A stretch of 64,000 nucleotides of DNA from CAVZMO01 sp963776195 (lineage in GTDB: Bacteria > Nitrospirota > Thermodesulfovibrionia > Thermodesulfovibrionales > SM23-35): NCBI GenBank assembly GCA_963776195.1, contig CAVZMO010000022.1, positions 62,001-126,000 of the forward strand, read 5' to 3'. The notes beneath the pieces were generated by a model. It was given only the letters and a program-made list of their open reading frames with translations, was not told the origin of the DNA and did no database searches. Each line of letters starts with the position of its first letter. Within the stretch, counting starts at the first letter, position 1. This document shows, piece after piece, positions 43,862 to 51,792 of the stretch. A program made the position numbers and the translations under genes.

Positions 43862-43967
43862 TGAAACTATCTCCTAATTAGTTTCTGTTGCGAAAAGATT
43901 TGATAAAAAAAAAGCCTGAACCTTTATAATTGGTAACCGAAAAACACCAAGAAGAAAGGAGCAGGCT

Positions 43968-45263
43968 TTGCGAAATAAAACATTGGATCAAGAATACCTG
44001 GATTTCAGCATGAAGTCAACCTTAAAGGTAGTGCAGGAGTATCGGGCGAAATACGAAGGCATAGCGCGGATAATGGAGATGAACCCGAAGATATTAGACT
44101 TAGCGCATAGCGATTTCAACCGCACTCTATCACAATCCGAGTATGGCAGAGGGGGCTACACATCGGAACAAATCCTTCGTTCGATACTGGTAATGTTTAT
44201 AGAGGAAGAGAGCTACCGGGATGCGGTTATTTTGGTGGAGAACAGCGAATTTTTCCGGAATTTTATCAAACTCGGCAACAAGGTAATGATGGACTACACA
44301 TTTCTTTGCAAAGCATTTAACGCATTGTCTGAGGAGACCTGGAAAGAAATAAACGAAGCGCTGAGCGGATATGCGAAGGACAATGAGAAGATCACGGCTG
44401 AAAAGCTGCGTTTAGACACAACAGCATATGAGACAAACATACATTATCCTACGGATTCATCCCTGCTATGGGACGGCTTCAGGACATTGGCGCGTCTGAT
44501 GAAAGACGCCGGGGATGAGATGGGCCGGATGGGAATAAGGCACAGGTTTCATACGAAAAAAGTAAGGAAGCTATTTCTTTACATAAGCCGTAACAGCTGC
44601 AGGAAGGACAAAAAGGTTCAACAGAAGATACAGAGCATTTACAGAACGCTGATTGAACGGACAAAGTGGATTGTCTCGGTGGGCAGTGTAGCTGAAAAAA
44701 TGCTGTCAAAGTTGGGTGATCTAAAAGCAATGGCAGTGGCGGCAGAGCTTAAGCATTATTTGCCGATAACAGAGAAGATAATAGGACAGGCCAAGCGTCG
44801 TGTAATCAAGGGAGAGCAAGTGCCGTCGGCGGAGAAAGTATACAGTCTGTTTGAAGAGCACACGGAACTGATCAAACGAGGGAAGGCGGGGAAGCCGATT
44901 GAATTTGGACATAAAGTATTATTGGTGGAAACCGGGGAAAAATTTATCATTCACTATGAAGCGATGCCGAAGCAAAGAGCAGATAAGGAACTTATACAAG
45001 AGAGTCTGAAAGTACACGATAAGATATTTGGATGCAGACCTGGCGTATTGGCAGGAGACAAAGGATTTTATGAAAGTCGAGAGCAAATCCTGAGTCTTTC
45101 AGAGGAAATTGAAACAGTATCGATATGTAAGAAAGGGAGACGAACAAGGGAGGAAGACCAGAGGGAAAGCACGGAGGAGTTTAAAGCCGGGCAGCGTTTT
45201 CGGGCGGGCATAGAAGGGACAATCTCCGTCTTAAAACGGGCATTTAAGCGCATCTTCTTTTAG
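43968..45263 (+). CDS. ISNCY-family transposase, 3' end cut off by another IS
   Basis: TTG start at 43968 with AAGGAG just upstream. 431 codons as read: LSQSEYGRGGYTSEQILRSILVMFIEEESYRDA (N-terminal domain), KLRLDTTAYETNIHYPTDSSLLWDG with a catalytic Asp, PGVLAGDKGFYES with a second, and FRAGIEGTISVLKRAFK with the Glu-containing region. The original reading frame is cut after KRAFK; the last residues (RIFF) come from the inserted IS1634-type element. The true end KLSKCLFKGFKNFASSVGCAV...LARL is at 47095-47193. Inactive as it stands. Confidence 0.85.
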   Translation: MRNKTLDQEYLDFSMKSTLKVVQEYRAKYEGIARIMEMNPKILDLAHSDFNRTLSQSEYGRGGYTSEQILRSILVMFIEEESYRDAVILVENSEFFRNFIKLGNKVMMDYTFLCKAFNALSEETWKEINEALSGYAKDNEKITAEKLRLDTTAYETNIHYPTDSSLLWDGFRTLARLMKDAGDEMGRMGIRHRFHTKKVRKLFLYISRNSCRKDKKVQQKIQSIYRTLIERTKWIVSVGSVAEKMLSKLGDLKAMAVAAELKHYLPITEKIIGQAKRRVIKGEQVPSAEKVYSLFEEHTELIKRGKAGKPIEFGHKVLLVETGEKFIIHYEAMPKQRADKELIQESLKVHDKIFGCRPGVLAGDKGFYESREQILSLSEEIETVSICKKGRRTREEDQRESTEEFKAGQRFRAGIEGTISVLKRAFKRIFF

Positions 45264-47094
45264 CAAATCACTTGCAAATGTAGAACAGAAAAGGGTTTAG
45301 GGGTGATTTAACATTTCTAATATAGCCAGTAAATACAGTTATATAGCTTGACATGATATGATGTAATGTGTATAATAGTAGCCATGAGAGCAAAAAGGAC
45401 GCCCCGCATGCACCTGGAGATCCAGAAATATGGTCAAACGTACTCCGGCCTCATCCGCACCACGTTCCGCGAAGGCGACAAGATCAAACACACAACACAC
45501 GGCAGGATAAAAGACAAAAGCTATGAAGAGTTGAAGCTGTTACAGGCTGCCTTTAGAGGCGATGCAATAATAAAGAGTTCTCAGGGCGCCCATAAGATCA
45601 CTGAATCAAAGGAATACGGGGCATCATATGCCGCATTGCAGTTAGCAAAGGAGCTGCAATTAGATAAGGCTATTTATTCAAAGCCGACAGAGCAGTGGGT
45701 CAAGGACTGTCTGGCGATGATTGTGGGCCGTCTGATATATTCCGGCAGCAAGTTATCCCTGTCTCACCGGTGGAAGGACACGGCATTATGGGAGCTGTGC
45801 GGAGTACAGGGCGAGGTTGATGTGGACAATCATTGCTATGAGGCTATGGACAAGCTATTGCAGAGACAGAGGGCGATACAAGATACCTTGGCAAGGCGAC
45901 ATCTTCGCAATGGGGCTCTGGTTCTCTATGATATAACGAGCAGTTATTTTGAAGGGCAATACGAGGACAGCGATATTGTAGCGTTTGGATATAATCGTGA
46001 CGGCAAACGCGGACATGAGCAGATGGTCATAGGGCTTCTGTGCAGTTCTGAAGGCTGTCCTGTGGCACTGGAGGTTTTCCCCGGCAACACACAGGATGCC
46101 GCAACCGTGGTAAACAAGATAGCCGAACTACAAAAGACCTATGGGATACAGGAGATTATTTTTGTAGGCGACAGGGGGATGGTGACACGGGCAAATTACG
46201 AGAAGGTAAAGGATGTAGAAGGCCTCAGTACGATATCGGCCTTGACGCATCGTCAGATAGTGGAACTGCTGAACCGCAAGCTTATACAGGTGGATATGTT
46301 TGACGAAAAGCATATAGTGGAGGTGATTGACCCTGACAATACAGGGCAGCGGTATTGTTTATGCCGGAATCCTAAGAGTGCCGAAAGAGAGACCAGGACC
46401 CGCAAGGCCTTGCTGGACGCTACGCGCACGGCCTTGGAGAAGATATCGCAATCCAAACGGAAGGGGACGCCTGAGGCCATAGGCAAAAGAGTCGGCAAGG
46501 TGTTCGCCAAAACAAAGATGGAGAAGTTTGTGCAGTGGGAAGTAAAAGAGGGGTGCCTGCTGTGGAGCTTTAAAGAGGACAAGGTATATGCGGAGCAGCT
46601 TCTGGATGGCTGTTATATAATTAATACGGATGTTCCTGCGGAGCTTATGGACAAGCAGGAGATCGTTGCCTCTTACAAGAAGCTTGCGCTGGTGGAACAG
46701 GCCTTTAGAAATCTTAAGACCGTGCAGCTTGAAATTCGTCCTGTTTACCACAAGACAGATGATCGGATCCGCTGCCACGTCTTTCTCTGCATGCTTGCCT
46801 ATTATATCCAGTGGCATATGAATCAAAGGCTGAAACCTTTATTTCAATCAGACGGCAAAAACAAATACCGCAGATGGACCTTCGAAAATGTAATTGAGAG
46901 ATTGAAGAGTGTGCGCAGGGAAATTGTGACCGTAGAAGATACCAACTGCAGGGTTGTCAGCACTCCCGATGAAGAGCAAAAGAGAATACTGGATCTGCTG
47001 AAGGTAACGCTGTAGCCATATTCCGGAAATGCAAAACTGCCTTCAAATCATTGCTGGGCACGGGTTTCTATGTGGGTTTGAAAAAGAAAATGCG
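45249..47094 (+). mobile_element. IS1634-type insertion sequence with 6-base target duplication
   Basis: 1,846 bases. Ends are imperfect inverted repeats: cgcatcttcttttagcaaa at the left and, reverse-complemented, cgcattttctttttcaaac at the right. The host sequence tttaag is duplicated at 45243-45248 and 47095-47100. Removing the element and one tttaag rejoins the ISNCY transposase frame exactly. Confidence 0.88.
45384..47015 (+). CDS. IS1634-family transposase
   Basis: 543 residues from ATG 45384; the GTG at 45366 is an alternative. DDE catalytic residues are visible in LVLYDITSSYFEGQYE (Asp), EIIFVGDRGMVTRANYE (Asp) and SYKKLALVEQAFRNLKTVQLEIRPVYH (Glu), the IS4-superfamily Y-(2)-R-type C-terminal signature. 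The frame is intact and the ends with target duplication are intact, so it may be active and recent. It is the only unbroken transposase of this window. Confidence 0.92.
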   Translation: MRAKRTPRMHLEIQKYGQTYSGLIRTTFREGDKIKHTTHGRIKDKSYEELKLLQAAFRGDAIIKSSQGAHKITESKEYGASYAALQLAKELQLDKAIYSKPTEQWVKDCLAMIVGRLIYSGSKLSLSHRWKDTALWELCGVQGEVDVDNHCYEAMDKLLQRQRAIQDTLARRHLRNGALVLYDITSSYFEGQYEDSDIVAFGYNRDGKRGHEQMVIGLLCSSEGCPVALEVFPGNTQDAATVVNKIAELQKTYGIQEIIFVGDRGMVTRANYEKVKDVEGLSTISALTHRQIVELLNRKLIQVDMFDEKHIVEVIDPDNTGQRYCLCRNPKSAERETRTRKALLDATRTALEKISQSKRKGTPEAIGKRVGKVFAKTKMEKFVQWEVKEGCLLWSFKEDKVYAEQLLDGCYIINTDVPAELMDKQEIVASYKKLALVEQAFRNLKTVQLEIRPVYHKTDDRIRCHVFLCMLAYYIQWHMNQRLKPLFQSDGKNKYRRWTFENVIERLKSVRREIVTVEDTNCRVVSTPDEEQKRILDLLKVTL

Positions 47095-47193
47095 TTTAAG
47101 CTCAGTAAGTGTCTTTTTAAAGGATTTAAGAATTTTGCCTCCAGTGTAGGGTGTGCAGTCTTCTGCCACAACCTGGTAACGCTGGCGCGATTA
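47095..47193 (+). pseudogene. 3' end of the ISNCY transposase gene
   Basis: Reads KLSKCLFKGFKNFASSVGCAVFCHNLVTLARL and stop: the normal C-terminus of the transposase interrupted at 45249. 47194-47378 is the rest of the ISNCY right end. Confidence 0.85.
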
Positions 47194-47617
47194 TAAGGAA
47201 GACAAACTCACAATAGGAGGATTTGGGAGGCTCGGTGGAGAGGTGTTTCTAAAATCGGCACAGAAGCACAAATACAGATGAGAATTTATTTATTGGATGT
47301 CTCGATGAATCAAATAAGACGCCATGAAAATAATTGGACAAATATATCAACCGGAAAATACCCTTTCCGCAACAGAAACTAATTAGGCTATGTAATAAAT
47401 TTTACTAGAAATAAGGGTAATTTTTCACGACAAAAAAATTGGTTACTTAATAGTCCCTATTCAAGTTTGCAGTTGGCAAGGCAGTATTATATGAAGTCAG
47501 AAAGTCTTTTACAACAACTTATGCAGTTGATGGAAGATGAATCTGCACAAGCTGAAACGGGTGCCTTAATAAGGAGCACACGCACAGCGAGCTTTGGCTT
47601 TCTCCTTGAAGGTGATC

Positions 47618-48503
47618 TTATCTGCTTTTCTCTAAATTATTTATTCTTGACTCTAATGTTTTTATTTTATCATTCAATTGTTCAATATAAATATGAGCTT
47701 TTTCCAATTCTTCAAGTATACCTCTCTGATGTGTTCCAATCTCAACAATTTCCAGCCCATTGTCATCCTTTTGGACTCCATTAAGAGCTTTGAGATGTTT
47801 GTTTGCCCACATATATTTAGTATGTTCCTCGATTGTCTCTAATTTATAACCTTGGGTAAAAACGTAATCAGCGTGGATCGATATGCCCCTCTGGTAAATT
47901 GGTCCGTTGAACGTCTAACTTCGCATTTGGGTTTGGATCTGTCCCGATACCGACATTACCAGTTGGAAAAATAACTTTGTTTCTGCCAACAACTCTGACC
48001 ATCTCATATATTGTTAACGGTGAGGCTATATATCGTATTTTGAATTCGGCATTAGGCAGGTTATACAAGGCAGATCCGTAATCAAACAAGGCCCATCCTC
48101 TTGTGTTTGCATCATCGTTTTGAGCCCCCACTGCTTGAAATCGTGGAGCATAGTCTGTAGCTTGCCCTGCCATAAAGGTCATTCTACTATTGCTTTGATC
48201 CGTTACAAGTTGTACATGTGAGACTCCGCCACCGTGTCCCATTAGTTTAAGCTGAAAAGCATTGTATGAGTCGGTGCCGGCCACATTGACGTTGCCATTA
48301 TCGCTTACTTTGAAGACATCTGAAGTCCCTCCGGCATTCTTCACAGTAAGTTTGTCGGCGGCATGAGCAGCGGAGAGCAAAGAGCTAAGGGCGACTATGA
48401 AGCAAAGAGCTAAGAGCGGAGAGCAGAGGGCAAAGCATCGCTTAGCGCTTAGCGAATTGCGCATAGCATTCCCACTAAATCCTATGAATCTTTTCTTTTC
48501 CAT
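47618..48503 (-). CDS. Secreted tail-fibre/adhesin-like protein with C-terminal coiled coil, one frameshift
   Basis: The N-terminal part (47868-48503) has a signal peptide ending LLSAAHA, then LTVKNAGGTSDVFKVSDNGNVNVAGT and NVGIGTDPNPNAKLDV, the GIGTxxPxAKLDV repeat style of trimeric fibre-like proteins. An indel at about 47875 shifts the frame; 47618-47812 and the preceding codons give HADYVFTQGYKLETIEEHTKYMWANKHLKALNG and a coiled coil (HIYIEQLNDKIKTLESRINNLEKS). That is the usual end of such proteins. The signal-peptide hydrophobic core is encoded by a dispersed short repeat (48360-48450). Function likely surface attachment; not certain. Confidence 0.7.
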
Positions 48504-48590
48504 CGTTTCCTCCTTTTTTTGTTAAATAAAAATGTTCAATGTTCTAAGTTCAACGTTCTATGTTTTATGTTCCAAGAACTACCTTTCACT
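48360..48590. repeat. Family E (gagcaaagagc) and D (gttctatgttc) short repeats
   Basis: Family E units agcggagagcaaagagctaag and aagcaaagagctaagagcgg lie within the signal-peptide codons (48370-48450). Family D units gttcaatgttctaagttcaa and cgttctatgttttatgttcc lie upstream of the gene (48534-48580). The E-D order recurs around the four-helix-bundle gene at 49.2 kb. Confidence 0.75.
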
Positions 48591-48631
48591 ATTCAAACAT
48601 CAACGAACAAGAAAAACAGGCTCGTGAGAAG

Positions 48632-48901
48632 TTAGTAAACTTCATCATGGCCACCAATGTCTACCAATAAAATCTCATTTTTGCCTAAGAATTTGAATAT
48701 TACGCGGTCATCATAGGTGACACTAAATGCCCAGAAACCTTCAAGTTTACCAGTCAATTTATGTGTTCTTAGACGAGGATTCAACGGTTCTTTTAAGAAT
48801 ATCTCCATAGCATCCCAAAATCTTTTTTTAAGTTCTTGATTGTTTTTTAATTTCTTTTTATAGATCCTCTTAAAACCCTGATCCCAGGATACTCTAATCA
48901 C
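48632..48901 (-). CDS. RelE/ParE-superfamily mRNA interferase toxin
   Basis: 89 residues: IRVSWDQGFKRIYKKKLKNN, ERFWDAMEIF-type helix, PRLRTHKLTGKLEGFWAFSVTYDDRVIFKFLGKNEILLVDIGGHDEVY. The HKLTGKL...W.FSV.YD.RVIF...DIG.HDEVY pattern is the YafQ/RelE-type toxin signature with the catalytic His near the end. It overlaps the upstream antitoxin gene by 8 bases. Predicted type II toxin cleaving mRNA at the ribosome. Confidence 0.85.
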   Translation of the reverse strand: MIRVSWDQGFKRIYKKKLKNNQELKKRFWDAMEIFLKEPLNPRLRTHKLTGKLEGFWAFSVTYDDRVIFKFLGKNEILLVDIGGHDEVY

Positions 48902-49109
48902 TTTCCAGGTCCTTGTAGAATTCTTTCAATGACCCTCTTTTAATCATTCCCTTTTTCAGATTAGCCATTGCCTCTTTAGCCCTCTTCGCAATAGCCGCTC
49001 TTTTAGCCTCTATAAGCTGTTTTTTCATGATATCAGCTGCATATTCTTTATCAGATAGCGGTAACTGGTTAAAATCTTCAATTAATTTGTTTAAAGTTGT
49101 ACTTTCCAC
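48894..49109 (-). CDS. Antitoxin of the RelE-type pair
   Basis: 71 residues, highly charged and helical (MESTTLNKLIEDFNQLPLSDKEYAADIMKKQLIEAKRAAIAKR). The pattern, an N-terminal helix pair followed by a basic region and a tail (KRGSLKEFYKDLESD), fits small antitoxins encoded upstream of YafQ/RelE toxins. No clear DNA-binding motif is visible. The ATG at 49109 has AGGAGG about 10 bases upstream. It is assigned chiefly from context and overlap. Confidence 0.75.
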   Translation of the reverse strand: MESTTLNKLIEDFNQLPLSDKEYAADIMKKQLIEAKRAAIAKRAKEAMANLKKGMIKRGSLKEFYKDLESD

Positions 49110-49124
49110 CTTTTAAATACCTCC

Positions 49125-49192
49125 TTTTTTGAAAGCTCTGAGCAAAGAGCATAGAGCGTTCAACGTTCTAAGTTCTATGTTCTATGTTAACA
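49125..49192. repeat. Left arm of composite E-D inverted repeat
   Basis: gaaagctctgagcaaagagc (E) followed by gttcaacgttctaagttcta and tgttctatgttaac (D). It ends within a few bases of the stop codon of the four-helix-bundle gene. Confidence 0.8.
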
Positions 49193-49558
49193 TTATCTCT
49201 TCCGTTCGGAATTTCTTAAATAACGAATAAATCCGTTTATGAGGTTTGTCAATTTGTGACATCGATCATGAATTGTCTTTAAAATATCATCGTTTATGTA
49301 TCCTATATCCAGCGCTGCATAGCCCAGACTCTTGACTTCTGAAACCGAGCCTCTCGCAATTACTAAAAATTGTATGAATTCTTTGTTGCTGCCCCTGTCA
49401 AATCCTTCGGCGATATTTGAAGTAATAGAAATAGCAGCTCTCTGAATCTGATCTTTAAAACCATAATCTTTATTTTCCATGAAACTGTTATAAACATCCT
49501 TTACTAAATGTCTGGCCTCTTTCCATGCTTCTATATCTTCAAAATTCTCAATTTTCAT
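49193..49558 (-). CDS. Four-helix bundle protein (23S rRNA intervening-sequence protein family)
   Basis: 121 residues: FEDIEAWKEARHLVKDVYN, KDQIQRAAISITSNIAEGFDRGSNKEFIQFL, ARGSVSEVKSLGYAALD, CHKLTNLINGFIRYL. This is the S23/IVP four-helix bundle, related to the Avd proteins of diversity-generating retroelements. No ribosome site precedes the ATG at 49558; the bases just upstream are a D-type repeat, so start and repeat are fused. Inverted E-D arms bound the gene on both sides within a few bases. No reverse transcriptase or variable repeat is nearby, and it is not inside rRNA. It looks like the cargo of a small repeat-bounded cassette. Confidence 0.85.
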   Translation of the reverse strand: MKIENFEDIEAWKEARHLVKDVYNSFMENKDYGFKDQIQRAAISITSNIAEGFDRGSNKEFIQFLVIARGSVSEVKSLGYAALDIGYINDDILKTIHDRCHKLTNLINGFIRYLRNSERKR

Positions 49559-49652
49559 TCGACTTTGAACATAGAACTTGGAACTTTGAACGAACGACTT
49601 TCAATCACCACGTCGTCGCCCTTTGCTCTCATCTCTCCGCTCTTTCCATCAC
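49559..49652. repeat. Right arm of composite E-D inverted repeat
   Basis: gactttgaacatagaacttg and gaactttgaacg (D, inverted), then cgacgtcg-rich spacer and ccctttgctctcatctctcc, gctctttccatcac (E, inverted). Mirror image of 49125-49192. It touches the stop of the protease gene at 49653. Confidence 0.8.
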
Positions 49653-50969
49653 CTAATATATTATCAAATTCTCAACTGTTATTGTCCCAGCGCCAATAGT
49701 CATTGTCCCATGGACCGTTGTCATGCCTGTTTGAGAGCTAAACGCAGAGTTATAACCGCCCTTTAAAGTAATCGACACGTTTGAATTAAAGTTGGGACTT
49801 TCGTTAAAAGTTGCCGCCGCCATTTTCATAATGTCTGAGCTTACGCATGCATTGTAAGCTGCCTGAACAGCGGAATAAACTCCAACCACTGTGCTGCCCT
49901 GTACCCTCATAATAGGATCGGGTGTCACTCCGATTGATAGCACTGATCCGGGCCCTGTCCCGGCCGCGTTGGTCGCCGTCACCGTGCACGTGTAAGAGAT
50001 TCCGTTTGTCAGCCCTGTTACTGTTATCGGAATAGACGTCCCCGTTGCAGTGATATTTCCGGGGAAACACGTCACAGTATATGATGTGATCGGGCTTCCT
50101 CCGTTCCAGGCAGGGGCAGTAAAGCTTACCGTTGCCTGCCCGTTGCCCACCGACGCGCTTGCCCCCGTAGGCGCGCGTGGAACCGTGAAGAGAGGCACCA
50201 TAAGCGCCTTGATATTTACATTTGTATTTGAGAAGTAAGTAGTTATATCTTGGAACGTAACCCCATTAGTGCTGATATAGCTTTGCCCTGCGCTCGCTGT
50301 TGCGGCCGAAGAATAGTCCGGATAAGGATACTCAATCGGGATAGGATAGGTGTAGCCAGGAGTCGTATATTTGATGACAATACCGAAACTGTTACCGGAT
50401 GTCAAAGGTATCAAAGCGGGCAGTGAAATAGTATAGTATCCTGCATTCGTCGCTGTCCCGGAGACGGTAGCCCCTAACTGGGAAGAGAACTGGCCGCCGC
50501 TGAAATTATCATAGACGCTGATTTCGTAAGAAGTATTGTTCGAAAGAAAAGTGGTACCGACTGCGCCAAGATAATATCCGTTTGAAGATGGAGTGAATAT
50601 ATTTGCGGCCCAACAGGTCTCACTGCCGTTACCGGCGGAGGATGTCATTCCCAGAGGGTCATAATAGTAAACCATCACATAGTCATTCAGCGGGACTGCG
50701 TCAATAAAGGCCACCGCCTGTTTCACCGCCTGCGAATCATAATAGGAAACATAGAAGAATCCGTTCTCTCCAAACGACGTTCCCCACGAATTCTTGATTA
50801 TCCATGCCCCGTTTCCGGGCGCGCCCGGGACAACCTTGTTGTCGTCCCATCCGACAACGGTAACTCCATGATTAGTGCCAGCAGAGCCGCTGTAATAATA
50901 GGTATTTGTCCCGGAATTAAAAAAAGCACCGTCCATGTACATCGCTGTGGATAGTGCGCCATAGGTCAT
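49653..50969 (-). CDS. Papain-like protease, C-terminal part with FN3 and shared C-terminal domain
   Basis: Continues 50917-51645 after an indel in a run of seven A (about 50977-50983). Catalytic His in GTNHGVTVVGWDDNK and Asn in WIIKNSWGTSFGENGFFYVSY. Then a ~120-residue beta region (YEISVYDNFSGGQF), an FN3 domain (PRAPTGASASVGNGQATVSFTAPAWNGG), and the last ~80 residues (VYSAVQAAYNACVSSDIM, NVSITLKGGYNSAFSSQTG, TTVHGTMTIGAGTITVENL). That end is shared with the secreted proteins ending at 51793, 56266 and 59610. Predicted secreted C1A peptidase. Confidence 0.82.
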   Translation of the reverse strand: MTYGALSTAMYMDGAFFNSGTNTYYYSGSAGTNHGVTVVGWDDNKVVPGAPGNGAWIIKNSWGTSFGENGFFYVSYYDSQAVKQAVAFIDAVPLNDYVMVYYYDPLGMTSSAGNGSETCWAANIFTPSSNGYYLGAVGTTFLSNNTSYEISVYDNFSGGQFSSQLGATVSGTATNAGYYTISLPALIPLTSGNSFGIVIKYTTPGYTYPIPIEYPYPDYSSAATASAGQSYISTNGVTFQDITTYFSNTNVNIKALMVPLFTVPRAPTGASASVGNGQATVSFTAPAWNGGSPITSYTVTCFPGNITATGTSIPITVTGLTNGISYTCTVTATNAAGTGPGSVLSIGVTPDPIMRVQGSTVVGVYSAVQAAYNACVSSDIMKMAAATFNESPNFNSNVSITLKGGYNSAFSSQTGMTTVHGTMTIGAGTITVENLIIY

Positions 50970-51645
50970 TATGGCATTTTTTTATATCTGTCGAATTCGA
51001 GAAGCGCCAGATATTCTCTACGTATTTTTGCGGCGTACCTCCGGGCGAGGGACGGTCATCCCAATCGTGATAGGGGTCGTTAGCCTCGCTCACCGGCCCT
51101 GACCACCACCGGGTAAGATACGCTATACTCATGTCATCGTTGCCGCCGTAGCAGGGTGTCCAGTCAAAGCCGTGGTAGTTTTTCAGATTGTTTTCGGAGA
51201 AGTCGCGTTCCAGTTCCCTCTCCCTGACCCAGCTCTCCAGAGAGCCGTAAGTGCTGAAGGTCCAACAGCTTCCGCAGCTTCCCTGGTCCCTGACTGGCGT
51301 AACACCACCGAGAGCCCTCAAGTCATATGAAGCAGGCGCCCCCAGACGTAGTAGAGTCACAGGCGGCTGCGTCTTCAGGTAAGACCAGTCGTAGGGAGGT
51401 GGTATGTACCCGTAGTCAGATACCGGTTCGCTTTCCAATTTCGTCATAGCGGGCAACAAGAGGCTGTTTTGCCACTCGATAAAATCCGGGTTAAGCGGTG
51501 CCATTACCGGAATATCTTCTTCGGCAAAAACAGGTGGGGCCATAAGACCCGAACTCAGACCGCAGACAAAAAGGCAGAGGCAGAATACGAATACTCCCCT
51601 GATGCAAAAATAACTGCGAAAAATTCCTGAAACCTCATGCTTCAT
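50917..51645 (-). CDS. Papain-like protease, N-terminal part with signal peptide and catalytic Cys
   Basis: ATG at 51645 with AGAGGTGG upstream; an earlier in-frame start at 51705 is less likely. Signal peptide (GVFVFCLCLFVCGLSSG...VFA), a short pro-region, then YDLRALGGVTPVRDQGSCGSCWTFSTYGSLES: the oxyanion Gln and catalytic Cys of C1A peptidases. It ends out of frame after DIKKCHNDLW because of the poly-A indel; the frame of 49653-50969 continues NAIMTYGALSTAMYM. The leader closely resembles that of the truncated prokumamolisin gene at 56054. Confidence 0.82.
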   Translation of the reverse strand: MKHEVSGIFRSYFCIRGVFVFCLCLFVCGLSSGLMAPPVFAEEDIPVMAPLNPDFIEWQNSLLLPAMTKLESEPVSDYGYIPPPYDWSYLKTQPPVTLLRLGAPASYDLRALGGVTPVRDQGSCGSCWTFSTYGSLESWVRERELERDFSENNLKNYHGFDWTPCYGGNDDMSIAYLTRWWSGPVSEANDPYHDWDDRPSPGGTPQKYVENIWRFSNSTDIKKCHNDLWRTIHSDVHGRCFF

Positions 51646-51792
51646 GACCACCTCTGTTAATAAGATTTTCGTCCTTGCTTCCCAGAGAAATAAGCGCCCC
51701 TTCAATTAGGATATGTTTTATGATACTAAGCACGTAATCACAGATCAGTCACAGGTTCCATGCTCTTACACAATTCTGGCGCCCGTTGCAAA

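Larger units (their letters stand above)
43874..47386 (+). mobile_element. ISNCY-type insertion sequence, itself interrupted by an IS1634-type element
   Basis: Terminal inverted repeats tttctgttgcg (43882-43892) and cgcaacagaaa (47368-47378) are bounded on both sides by ctaattag (43874-43881 and 47379-47386). That octamer is palindromic, so it is either an 8-base target duplication or part of the ends. The transposase gene begins at 43968 and its end lies at 47101-47193. Confidence 0.82.

Noticed and set aside
49193..49558. Diversity-generating retroelement accessory protein (Avd)
   Set aside because: The fold fits, but no reverse transcriptase, template or variable repeat is found nearby.
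50970..50990. Programmed frameshift in the papain-like protease
   Set aside because: The break is in a seven-A run with no downstream structure I can see and no reason for dual products; a homopolymer length error is simpler.
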